Shown piece after piece: positions 6,285 to 12,332 of a DNA stretch of 12,332 nt. A program made the position numbers and the translations under genes. The stretch lies in the NCBI GenBank assembly GCA_021158375.1, contig JAGGUS010000162.1, positions 1 through 12,332 on the forward strand. Direction: 5' to 3'. Origin of the DNA: Thermoprotei archaeon. GTDB lineage: Archaea; Thermoproteota; Thermoprotei; QMSL01; B3-G16. Numbering within the stretch: the stretch's first letter is position 1; every line of letters begins with the position of its first letter. Below the pieces are notes generated by a model. That model was not told the origin of the DNA. It worked only from the letters and a program-made list of their open reading frames with translations, and did no database searches.

Positions 6285-7292
6285 TTAATAGTACCATGTA
6301 TTGATTTTAGTATGCTCACGTATTTCAAGCGCTTTCTTACTCCCCGCTACACTGCATATATCCATAAATATACACTTTTTATTGCATCCACCTAATATAT
6401 TTCTCGTATTGCATTCCTTTCTATCACATCCATAAAGACACACTGGTCTGTCTATAGTACAGCACGTCCTTCCTAAGGACCAAAGCAGATCATCTAAATA
6501 TGTTGGTCTTATGCCCGCTTTAACGCATATAATCGAGTATGCTTCTCTTACTATAAGCCTTATGAATATATCTGTATAGTAACTAACTTCCCTTCCTAAC
6601 CTTATGTAGTTAATTATTTCCTCGTCTGGTATAACTATGCCTAATCTAAAAGCTATTCTAGTAAGATGATTGTCTACTGGAACTCTTAGCTCCTCATCTC
6701 TCACCTTAGGTATTAACCCTCTTCTTTCCAAGAACTTTATAAGCAAAAACGACTTCTTAGCTACTGGATCGCTATACGCTAGGAACTCTGAAAGCCTCCT
6801 TAACCATAGGCCTACATCTTTCCCTTTAAATATATTGAGAGCTTTTCCTGAGTATAGCTCTTCAAGCTTTATTGCAGCATCTCTTAAGAGCATTGCTCTA
6901 GTTTCAGGATCGCGTATGGTCATGTAGTTCGGTTTCCTTACTGAAAGCCATTTAGTAACCTCTTCCGTAGTTATATTCCTCATTCTGTCTGTTGTGAAGA
7001 ACTCTGGGTCTTCCTTATACTTCAACATCCCAAGTCTGTATAATAAATCGGATCCTTCATATGTCCTACCATCTATTATGCCCTTAAAGGGTTTAGATTG
7101 AACTCCAGTTCTATGATCTATGGCCACCATGAAGAAGAAATAGTTTGCAACTAAGTCAGGATCTTCATTTTTTGGTGGATAGTAGTTAGGATCTGTAAAT
7201 GTATCTAACCTTAAAGTTAATGATCTTATAGCTTTTGCTACCTCTTTACACTTATTAAGGTCTATCGTAAGCTCTTCAAGCATATTCTTCAT
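6285..7292 (-). CDS. HhH-DNA-glycosylase-like protein with C-terminal cysteine cluster (possibly Fe-S); queuosine-salvage-like alternative
   Basis: The protein is about 335 aa and mainly helical. The stretch AKKSFLLIKFLERRGL... then RVPVDNHLTRIAFRLGI (Asp207) resembles the helix-hairpin-helix/Asp region of endonuclease III-type glycosylases, where the motif is vDtHv-Ri--RlGl. The C-terminus has eight cysteines in about 40 residues (about 277, 278, 285, 289, 294, 303, 307, 313), consistent with one or more metal or iron-sulfur sites. The N-terminal part (YFFFMVAIDHRTG, about 50-63) is reminiscent of the structurally related queuosine-salvage (DUF2419/QNG1) family, so a nucleoside or base glycosidase is an alternative. 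The canonical catalytic Lys is not certain. The start is chosen as ATG 7292, where its first base overlaps the upstream stop (TGATG); a TTG at 7295 would add one residue. It is coupled to the sugar isomerase gene. Confidence 0.7.
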   Translation of the reverse strand: MKNMLEELTIDLNKCKEVAKAIRSLTLRLDTFTDPNYYPPKNEDPDLVANYFFFMVAIDHRTGVQSKPFKGIIDGRTYEGSDLLYRLGMLKYKEDPEFFTTDRMRNITTEEVTKWLSVRKPNYMTIRDPETRAMLLRDAAIKLEELYSGKALNIFKGKDVGLWLRRLSEFLAYSDPVAKKSFLLIKFLERRGLIPKVRDEELRVPVDNHLTRIAFRLGIVIPDEEIINYIRLGREVSYYTDIFIRLIVREAYSIICVKAGIRPTYLDDLLWSLGRTCCTIDRPVCLYGCDRKECNTRNILGGCNKKCIFMDICSVAGSKKALEIREHTKINTWYY

Positions 7293-8038
7293 CAAAGTCC
7301 GAATTCTCGCTTAAGATACTCCCTACTAATCCTCATGCTCTCTCTAGGTTCTCTTTTAGTGAAGTCCTGCTCCACTACAATCCATTCTACATTGCCTTTC
7401 TTTGCTAAATTTATTATGGATTTAAAGTCTATAATTCCGTATCCTAACTCACAAAAGCTCCTCCTCTTAAAATCTTCCTCCGTACCATCTTTCAAGTGTA
7501 AATATACTATCCTATCTAAGTTCTCTTCCATGAACGATACAGGATCCATACCTCCATACTTAACCCAATAAGTATCCATACATAAATATACCAACTCAGG
7601 ATCTGTGTTTTCGATGATAGTTTTTATCCCTAATCCATCATTTTCTATCTCCCAATAATGATTGTGATAACACACCTTTACATCATACTCCTTGGCAAGC
7701 TTGCCTATCTCCTCTAGAGTACGTGCTATTTCTAAATATCCGCTTTTAGATTTTACCCTCCCTCCGCTGATTATAAGATAATGAGCGTCCATAACTTTGA
7801 GCATTTCCAAAGCATCCTTAACTTTCTTTTCATTTTGTATTCCTTGATGTAGGCCTGAAAGAACTAATCCTCGTGATTCAAAGAGCTCCTTATAATTAGG
7901 ATAATGACTGAGTATTCTCATACCTGCCTCTACGCCTTCATAGCCTATAGATGCTACTTCATCTAAGACCCGCGGGAGTTCTTTAAGCGCCCTTTCCCCC
8001 CATATAATTAACTGTGCACCTACGCGTAGCTTCCTCAT
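7292..8038 (-). CDS. Xylose-isomerase-like sugar phosphate isomerase/epimerase (TIM barrel)
   Basis: This is a 248-residue TIM-barrel enzyme of the IolE/IolI/DTE type that isomerises, epimerises or dehydrates sugars or inosose in the cytosol. Metal ligands and family motifs are visible: YHNHYWE (His125/His127, Glu130), CMDTYW (Asp155), HLKDG (His181), CELGYG (Glu197) and VVEQD (Glu223). The start strand is RVGAQLIIWG. Length is slightly below the usual 260-290 but all strands appear present. AGGTGA (8046-8051) precedes the ATG, and a TATA box at 8071-8082 starts a short leader. It is the first gene of a two-gene unit whose second gene encodes the glycosylase-like protein. Beside the creatininase gene and a BMP transporter it fits catabolism of a sugar, polyol or nucleoside-derived solute, but the specific substrate is not deducible. 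Confidence 0.9.
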   Translation of the reverse strand: MRKLRVGAQLIIWGERALKELPRVLDEVASIGYEGVEAGMRILSHYPNYKELFESRGLVLSGLHQGIQNEKKVKDALEMLKVMDAHYLIISGGRVKSKSGYLEIARTLEEIGKLAKEYDVKVCYHNHYWEIENDGLGIKTIIENTDPELVYLCMDTYWVKYGGMDPVSFMEENLDRIVYLHLKDGTEEDFKRRSFCELGYGIIDFKSIINLAKKGNVEWIVVEQDFTKREPRESMRISREYLKREFGL

Positions 8039-8070
8039 TACGTCATCACCTAGTGACTATTTGATACGAT

Positions 8071-8082
8071 TAATTATATAAG
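8071..8082 (-). promoter_or_regulatory. TATA box of the isomerase-glycosylase operon
   Basis: The minus strand reads CTTATATAATTA immediately behind the creatininase stop codon. It is centred about 26 bp before the AGGTGA ribosome site at 8046-8051, giving a roughly 13-nt leader. The isomerase unit can therefore be transcribed separately from the creatininase gene. Confidence 0.5.
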
Positions 8083-8085
8083 GGG

Positions 8086-8796
8086 TTATGACAATTTAAG
8101 CTCCCTCAAGGCGTTTCTAACTAACTTGCATAGTCTATTGGTTATTAAAGTTACGACTTTCTCTCCTAACTCTTTAGATGCCTTTCTTGGATCTTCACCA
8201 TCTACCCCCAATAAGTCAGTAAGCTTTTCCATATCAACTAATTCTGGTCTTAAGTACATCAGTATAGAAGTCTCCCATTTAGCAGCATGGTCACCATGAT
8301 ATCCTAAATCTAGAGCTAATTCATACTCAGGTAGGGCTATTATCCTTACTGAAGGTGTGCCTTTCGGCTTTACGCTTTCAGTTATTCTCTCACACATCTC
8401 CGCTACCTCCTTTATCGCGGATACTTGTTCTCTTGAGTAATGTCCTGTAAGGAGTACTATGACGCGAAATCCCTGCTTCATTACTCTCCTTACGATGTCT
8501 AATAGGAAAGCCTTGAAGACGAAATAATCTATATCTACTGTTCCATCCCTTATTCCTATTGCCCTTAATTTTAAACACTCAGCCCCCCAATATATCGGGG
8601 GGAACACCACACCACCCGTTATCTTAGCTGCTCGAAGACATATCTCATATGCCTTTATAGCATCGTTTCCTAGAGGTAAATGTCTTCCGTGCCACTCTAA
8701 GCTTCCTAATGGTATATACGCTATAGGGCGCTTCCTTACTATTCTATCGAGTTCATCTGGATGTAGTAACTCATATCTCACTTCTTTAGGACACAT
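8086..8796 (-). CDS. Creatininase-family metal-dependent amidohydrolase
   Basis: This is a 236-residue member of the creatininase family, whose members open lactam or amide rings (creatinine, formamide intermediates in riboflavin/F420 synthesis, MftE peptide). The metal motif GSLEWHGRHLPLGND supplies Glu34, His36 and Asp45, the same positions as in Pseudomonas creatininase. His119 in LLTGHYS corresponds to its His120, but the following Glu (E122) is Ser here. GDHAAKWETS further on matches the family's H-x-x-x-E-T-S region. A good AAAGGAG ribosome site (8804-8810) lies seven bases before the ATG. The gene is divergent from the URO-D-like gene, and the isomerase lies downstream. The family assignment is firm; the substrate is not. 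F420/riboflavin-type formamide hydrolase (ArfB) is an alternative. Confidence 0.9.
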   Translation of the reverse strand: MCPKEVRYELLHPDELDRIVRKRPIAYIPLGSLEWHGRHLPLGNDAIKAYEICLRAAKITGGVVFPPIYWGAECLKLRAIGIRDGTVDIDYFVFKAFLLDIVRRVMKQGFRVIVLLTGHYSREQVSAIKEVAEMCERITESVKPKGTPSVRIIALPEYELALDLGYHGDHAAKWETSILMYLRPELVDMEKLTDLLGVDGEDPRKASKELGEKVVTLITNRLCKLVRNALRELKLS

Positions 8797-8825
8797 AATA
8801 TATCTCCTTTAGGTATTGCTTCAAG

Positions 8826-8837
8826 CGTAAATTTACG
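8826..8837. promoter_or_regulatory. 12-bp perfect palindrome CGTAAATTTACG in the divergent intergenic region
   Basis: CGTAAATTTACG is self-complementary and lies 30-41 bp upstream of the creatininase ATG, in the 140-bp gap between divergent genes. The AT core could double as a TATA-like element, but it is too close to the AAAGGAG site to be its promoter. A binding site for a dimeric regulator is the simplest reading; chance in AT-rich DNA cannot be excluded. Confidence 0.4.
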
Positions 8838-8880
8838 AATTACGTCATTTTGTAGTTTACTAAGGCTATATCACCTTTAT

Positions 8881-8929
8881 CATAAATTCTAGAGAGAAAC
8901 TAATATCTACTCTCTCTTTCTTAAAGAGA
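8881..8929 (+). promoter_or_regulatory. Candidate promoter and mutually exclusive hairpins in the leader of the URO-D-like gene
   Basis: A TATA-like CATAAATTC (8881-8889) would start transcription near 8911. AGAGAGA (8891-8897) can pair with TCTCTCT (8911-8917). The latter overlaps TCTCTTT (8913-8919), which pairs perfectly with AAAGAGA (8923-8929) across a 3-nt loop. The second hairpin ends three bases before the GAGGTG ribosome site (8933-8938). If transcription starts upstream of 8891 the two stems compete; if at 8911 only the second exists in the RNA. Confidence 0.35.
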
Positions 8930-8944
8930 TAAGAGGTGTACTCC

Positions 8945-10060
8945 TTGAAAACTATACCATTAAGGAATCCTGAACCTAATTTCGCTCACTTTATAAAAAT
9001 ATTGAAGAGGGAGGAAATGCCAGATAAGGTTCATCTTGTAGAACTCGGTGTAGACTATGAAGTAATGAAGTACATAGTTGATAATATTATGGATAAGGAA
9101 ACTAGACGCTTACCTACTGTTACGGAGGATGAAAGTAAGCTAGAGCCTTGGAAAAGGTACTTAATAATGCACATAAACTTCTACTATAGGATGGGTTACG
9201 ATGTAGTTCCTTTAGGCTTTCCCCTACCTGCTCTTCCTAGGAAGTACCGTGTCACTGATGATACTGCATTACTATCAAGAGGGAAGCGGATATGGGTAGA
9301 AGAAGGAATTGGAATAATTTCGTCATGGGATGATTTTGAAAATTATCCATGGCATATGGTCGAAAAGGCTAATGTCGATGAATATTTTCGTTTTGTTTCT
9401 GAAATTCTTCCTGAGGGCATGAAGGTCTCCGTTACGCTATCTCTTTATGAATATGTAGGCGAAAACCTCCTTGGAAGAGTAGGTCTATTTAAACTTATTT
9501 ATACACAACCTGATTTAGTAAAAGCTGTCTTTGATAAATGGGGAAGCATAGTGTACAGTTTCTATGAGAAGGCTGTAAGATTTGATTGTGTAGGTGTCAT
9601 ATTTCACGCTGATGACTTAGGTTATAGGACAGGATTGGATATGAAGCCGGAGATATTAAAGGAGCTAGTATTTCCGTGGTACAGAAAGTACTCAGAGCTA
9701 GCACATAACCATAAACGAGAATTCTGGTTTCACTCATGTGGGAATGTATATGCGGTTATGAATGACTTCATAGACTATGTAAGGATTGATGCTTTTCACT
9801 CATTTCAGGATGTAATATTGCCCGTATGGAAGTTTAAGGAACTTTACGGAGACAAAGTAGGAACATTAGGAGGAGTCGACGTAGATAAACTAGCTAGATA
9901 TGATGAGAGCTCACTTAGAAAATACGTACGTTTCATACTGGACAAGTGTATGCCTGAGGGAGGATATGCCTTAGGCTCTGGAAATACTGTAACTAATTAC
10001 GTACCGGTCGTTAACTATTTAATAATGCTAGACGAGGGATTTAAATGGAGGCCTAAGTAA
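8945..10060 (+). CDS. URO-D/MtaA-type methyltransferase-like protein (uroporphyrinogen decarboxylase family)
   Basis: This is a TIM-barrel protein of the family that includes HemE and the corrinoid methyltransferases MtaA, MtbA and CmuA. FWFHSCGNVYAVMNDF carries the H-x-C zinc pair typical of the methyltransferases and not of HemE; numbered from 8936 these are His266 and Cys268. Near the C-terminus, where MtaA has its third Cys, the sequence reads GYALGSGNTV with Ser, although a Cys lies at 338 (KCMPEGGY). The N-terminal residues that bind uroporphyrinogen were not found, so heme synthesis is unlikely. A methyl transfer or related C-C/C-O chemistry is more likely, but unproven without a corrinoid protein nearby. 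GTG at 8936 is possible; TTG at 8945 lies six bases after the GAGGTG site and is preferred. It precedes the BMP transporter genes on the same strand. Confidence 0.83.
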   Translation: MKTIPLRNPEPNFAHFIKILKREEMPDKVHLVELGVDYEVMKYIVDNIMDKETRRLPTVTEDESKLEPWKRYLIMHINFYYRMGYDVVPLGFPLPALPRKYRVTDDTALLSRGKRIWVEEGIGIISSWDDFENYPWHMVEKANVDEYFRFVSEILPEGMKVSVTLSLYEYVGENLLGRVGLFKLIYTQPDLVKAVFDKWGSIVYSFYEKAVRFDCVGVIFHADDLGYRTGLDMKPEILKELVFPWYRKYSELAHNHKREFWFHSCGNVYAVMNDFIDYVRIDAFHSFQDVILPVWKFKELYGDKVGTLGGVDVDKLARYDESSLRKYVRFILDKCMPEGGYALGSGNTVTNYVPVVNYLIMLDEGFKWRPK

Positions 10061-10089
10061 CAATTTATTAGACAAGCAGAAGACATAGT

Positions 10090-10111
10090 TTTTAACATCA
10101 TGATGTTAAAA
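10090..10111. promoter_or_regulatory. 22-bp perfect palindrome, operator candidate upstream of the BMP transporter promoter
   Basis: The half-site TTTTAACATCA (10090-10100) is followed without spacer by its exact reverse complement (10101-10111). It ends six bases before a purine-rich BRE-like element and TATA box, centred about 57 bp before the predicted transcription start. That placement suits an activator or a repressor of the transporter operon. It could also form a hairpin in the tail of the URO-D-like mRNA, but no U-run follows it. Confidence 0.65.
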
Positions 10112-10117
10112 TAATAG

Positions 10118-10136
10118 GGAAAAGTTTTATATATTA
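10118..10136 (+). promoter_or_regulatory. BRE/TATA promoter of the BMP transporter operon
   Basis: GGGAAAAG (BRE-like, purine-rich) runs into TTTTATATATT, the clearest archaeal promoter in the window. The predicted start is near 10157, leaving a leader of about 30 nt that contains AGGTGA (10176-10181) five bases before GTG 10187. Confidence 0.7.
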
Positions 10137-10186
10137 AACATTAACCATTTAAAATGCTACACATACCTATAACCTAGGTGATCGTA

Positions 10187-11512
10187 GTGCCACTTACTAA
10201 AAACGTGATATTTGCAATAATTCTTGCAATAATTTGCGCTGCATCCGGTTTCGTTGGAGGACTATTTTATGGCCAAAGTAGGACAAAGACTCTAGTAAGC
10301 CAGCTAGAGGCTAGGGCATCTGCACTTGAACTACAAGTTCAACAATTGCAGCAACAATTACAGCAAACACAGCAACAAAAGCAAAAGAAAATAAAAGCGG
10401 CCTTTATTTATGTAGGCCCTATAGGGGATTATGGATGGTCATATGCTCACGAAATGGCTAGGAGAATAGTAACAGAAAAATTTAAGGATTGGCTTGAGAC
10501 CACATATGTTGAGGATGTTGATGCAACTGAATGTCCTCAAGTGATAGATAAACTCGTCTCCGAGGGCTATACTGTCATATTTGCTACAAGCTTCGACTTC
10601 ATGGATCCAACGTATGAAGCTGCCAAGAAATATCCCAATATCATATTCTTCCACTGTTCCGGTTACAGGCGATATAAGAACCTAGGAACCTATTTCGCTG
10701 ACCTCTATCAGATATACTATCTCAACGGACTTATGGCAGGTGCACTAACTAAAACTGGCCACGTAGGCTATGTTGGTGCTAATCCAATACCTGAAGTTAT
10801 AAGACACATAAACGCCTTCGCATTAGGAGTTAAGGAAGTAAATCCAAAAGCCAAGGTTTATGTGTTATGGGTTCATGAGTGGTATGCTCCAAGTAAGGCA
10901 AGGGAGCTAGCGGAGACCCTTATAAGCAAGTATAACTGTGATGTCTTGGCATTTACGGAGGATTCGCCGGCTGTAGTGCAAACCTGTCAAGAATATTATG
11001 AGAAAGGGAAACCTGTCTACGTATTTAGTCACTACAGTCCAATGTTGACATATGGTAAGGATGTATGTGTGAGTGGCCAGCTCGTACATTGGGAAGCAAT
11101 ATACGAGGACATATTACTTAAGATAAGACAGGGTATCTACAATACAACAAACCTTGAACATGTTGACTACTGGTGGTTGCTCAGGGAAGGAACTGTTGAA
11201 CTAGGCTGTGACTATGGAGTTCCAATAAACCCGAAGTTCGTTCCAATACTAAAGAAAATAAAAGTTAACGAAACTGTAGTGTTGCCAAATGGAACTATAG
11301 TCAAGAACCCCTCAGTATACGATTTAGTATTCATAAGGCTCGAGCAAATGAAGCAGGATAATCCTACATTCGATCCATTCACAGGGCCGATATACGATCA
11401 GCAGGGCAATCTAAGGGTACCACCTAGAAACCGGCTGGGGCACGACGCCCTTTGGAATATGGATTGGTTTGTAGACAACGTAGTAGGCGAGATATCTGAA
11501 GGCGGAGGTTGA
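10187..11512 (+). CDS. BMP-family ABC transporter substrate-binding protein on a coiled-coil membrane stalk
   Basis: This is an extracytoplasmic solute receptor of the basic membrane protein (PnrA/TmpC/BmpA) family, whose known members bind nucleosides. An N-terminal hydrophobic helix (NVIFAIILAIICAASGFVGGLF) is followed by a glutamine-rich heptad region of about 40 residues (SQLEARASALELQ to QQQK), then a periplasmic-binding-type domain starting IKAAFIYVGPIGDYGWSYAHE. The one Cys in the leader lacks a canonical lipobox (AIIC), so it is probably an uncleaved anchor. The family motif MAGALTKTGHVGYVGANPIP is present (about residues 185-204). GTG 10187 is chosen because AGGTGA lies five bases upstream; GTG 10178 lies within that site. 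It is the first gene of the transporter operon; the ATPase starts six bases after its stop. Nucleoside uptake is likely but the ligand is not proven. Confidence 0.92.
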   Translation: MPLTKNVIFAIILAIICAASGFVGGLFYGQSRTKTLVSQLEARASALELQVQQLQQQLQQTQQQKQKKIKAAFIYVGPIGDYGWSYAHEMARRIVTEKFKDWLETTYVEDVDATECPQVIDKLVSEGYTVIFATSFDFMDPTYEAAKKYPNIIFFHCSGYRRYKNLGTYFADLYQIYYLNGLMAGALTKTGHVGYVGANPIPEVIRHINAFALGVKEVNPKAKVYVLWVHEWYAPSKARELAETLISKYNCDVLAFTEDSPAVVQTCQEYYEKGKPVYVFSHYSPMLTYGKDVCVSGQLVHWEAIYEDILLKIRQGIYNTTNLEHVDYWWLLREGTVELGCDYGVPINPKFVPILKKIKVNETVVLPNGTIVKNPSVYDLVFIRLEQMKQDNPTFDPFTGPIYDQQGNLRVPPRNRLGHDALWNMDWFVDNVVGEISEGGG

Positions 11513-11518
11513 GGTTAA

Positions 11519-12332
11519 GTGTTACATAAAACTCATCCATTCTTTGGTTTTTTACAACCCAATTCCTTTAAAAAAGGGGATACTATTGTATTAATGAAAG
11601 GTATAACTAAACGGTTTCCGGGAGTTATTGCTAACTATAAAATTGATTTCGATCTTAAATATGGTGAAGTTCACGCTCTTCTTGGTGAAAATGGCGCTGG
11701 AAAAACAACATTAGTTAGCATCTTATATGGTATTCATAAACCAGATGAGGGCGAGATATACGTATATGGGCGAAAAGTTCGCTTTAAATCGCCAAGGGAT
11801 GCTATAAGATTAGGTATAGGCATGGTACATCAACATCCACGATTAGTAGATAGCCTAACAGTAGCTGAGAACATAGCTCTTGGCCTTAAAGGGGTCTCTC
11901 TTTTAAGACCATTAAATGAAATAGAAGATCTCATAAGGGAGTACTCGGAGAAATACCATCTTAAAGTAGATCCTAGAGCAAAGGTATGGCAATTGACGGC
12001 TGGTGAAAAACAAAGAGTGGCCATATTGCGAGTCTTAATAAGTGGTGCCAAGATTCTCATTCTTGATGAACCAACTACGTCATTAAGTCCCTTAGAGCGA
12101 GAAGAGCTCTTTAATGCAATTAAAGTCCTTGTCAATGAAGGAACTTCAATCATATTTATATCTCATAAGCTTAAGGAAGTTCTAGAGATAAGTGATAGGA
12201 TCACCGTTTTGAGGAAAGGTAGGAAGATAGGGACGCTCCCTGCATCCGAAGCAACACCAGAAATTCTAGTAAAAATGATGTTAGGTGAGGATAGAGCTTC
12301 AGGTATTAGAAACTTCGATATGGTTCTCTCGA
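11519..12332 (+). CDS. BMP-type ABC transporter ATP-binding protein (partial, 3' end outside window)
   Basis: This is the first nucleotide-binding domain of the duplicated ATPase that pairs with BMP receptors (YufO/RbsA type). About 271 codons are visible and the second domain lies outside the window. Visible motifs are Walker A GENGAGKTT, Q-loop region GMVHQHPRLVDSLTVAENI, Walker B ILILDEPTTSLSP and H-loop IFISHKL. The ABC signature is unusual, LTAGEKQRVA instead of an LSGGQ type. The GTG at 11519 has GAGGT/GGAGG upstream and lies six bases after the receptor stop. It keeps the strand IVLMKGITKRFPGV, which an ATG at 11594 would cut off, so the longer form is preferred. The two permease genes are expected downstream. 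It energises uptake of the receptor's ligand. Confidence 0.92.
   Translation, partial: MLHKTHPFFGFLQPNSFKKGDTIVLMKGITKRFPGVIANYKIDFDLKYGEVHALLGENGAGKTTLVSILYGIHKPDEGEIYVYGRKVRFKSPRDAIRLGIGMVHQHPRLVDSLTVAENIALGLKGVSLLRPLNEIEDLIREYSEKYHLKVDPRAKVWQLTAGEKQRVAILRVLISGAKILILDEPTTSLSPLEREELFNAIKVLVNEGTSIIFISHKLKEVLEISDRITVLRKGRKIGTLPASEATPEILVKMMLGEDRASGIRNFDMVLS

Noticed and set aside
8945..10060. Interpretation as heme-pathway HemE
   Set aside because: The H-x-C zinc motif belongs to the methyltransferase branch and no heme genes are adjacent; HemE-specific substrate residues were not found.
11830..12153. 107-residue minus-strand frame in the ABC ATPase
   Set aside because: Antisense shadow of Walker-motif-bearing coding sequence.
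1..12332. CRISPR array, transposon ends, tRNA or attachment site
   Set aside because: No regularly spaced direct repeats, terminal repeats with a transposase, or tRNA cloverleaf sequence were seen by eye.

Overview
The window looks like an archaeal chromosome, most likely a thermophilic or anaerobic member of the Thermoproteota/TACK group. This rests on AT-rich DNA, several TATA boxes about 26 bp upstream of start codons (some giving nearly leaderless mRNAs), Shine-Dalgarno sites of the AGGTGA type that match an archaeal 16S 3' end, frequent GTG/TTG starts, and archaeal-flavoured gene content. The lineage is an inference; no rRNA or other marker gene is present. No tRNA, rRNA, CRISPR array, insertion sequence or integrase was seen.

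Layout. From 1 to 1084 there is the tail of a gene tentatively resembling DUF58, coupled by a 4-nt overlap to a polytopic membrane protein. A zinc-dependent medium-chain dehydrogenase (1304-2392) faces a 50-52 residue C2H2 zinc-finger mini-protein (2430-2588, minus). A membrane-anchored SAM methyltransferase (2777-3391, minus) is divergent from, and almost touches, a second MDR dehydrogenase that has lost its zinc ligands (3393-4430, plus). After a hairpin between convergent genes comes a cytosolic reductive-dehalogenase-like corrinoid/iron-sulfur protein (4519-5568, minus), divergent from an M50/site-2-protease-like membrane peptidase (5653-6270, plus).

The second half is mainly metabolic and transport-related. 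A minus-strand block holds a creatininase-family amidohydrolase (8086-8796), then a two-gene unit with its own promoter: a xylose-isomerase-like sugar isomerase/epimerase (7292-8038) translationally coupled to a cysteine-rich HhH-glycosylase-like protein (6285-7292). Divergent from the creatininase gene is a URO-D/corrinoid-methyltransferase-like protein (8936-10060). It is followed by a BMP-family ABC transporter: substrate-binding protein on a glutamine-rich coiled-coil stalk (10187-11512) and the ATPase (11519 to the window end, partial). The transporter has the clearest promoter in the window, with a perfect 22-bp palindrome directly upstream.

Working interpretation (inference): 7.3-12.3 kb is an uptake-and-catabolism island. 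A nucleoside-like or other small polar solute enters through the BMP transporter and is handled by the amidohydrolase, the isomerase and possibly the URO-D-family protein. Two dehydrogenases of uncertain substrate lie upstream. Two proteins, the RdhA-like enzyme and the URO-D-like enzyme, belong to families that often work with corrinoids, but no corrinoid-binding MtbC-type protein is visible. No single gene is without a recognisable relative. The novelty lies in the combination, the palindromic operator candidate, and the cytosolic RdhA homologue.
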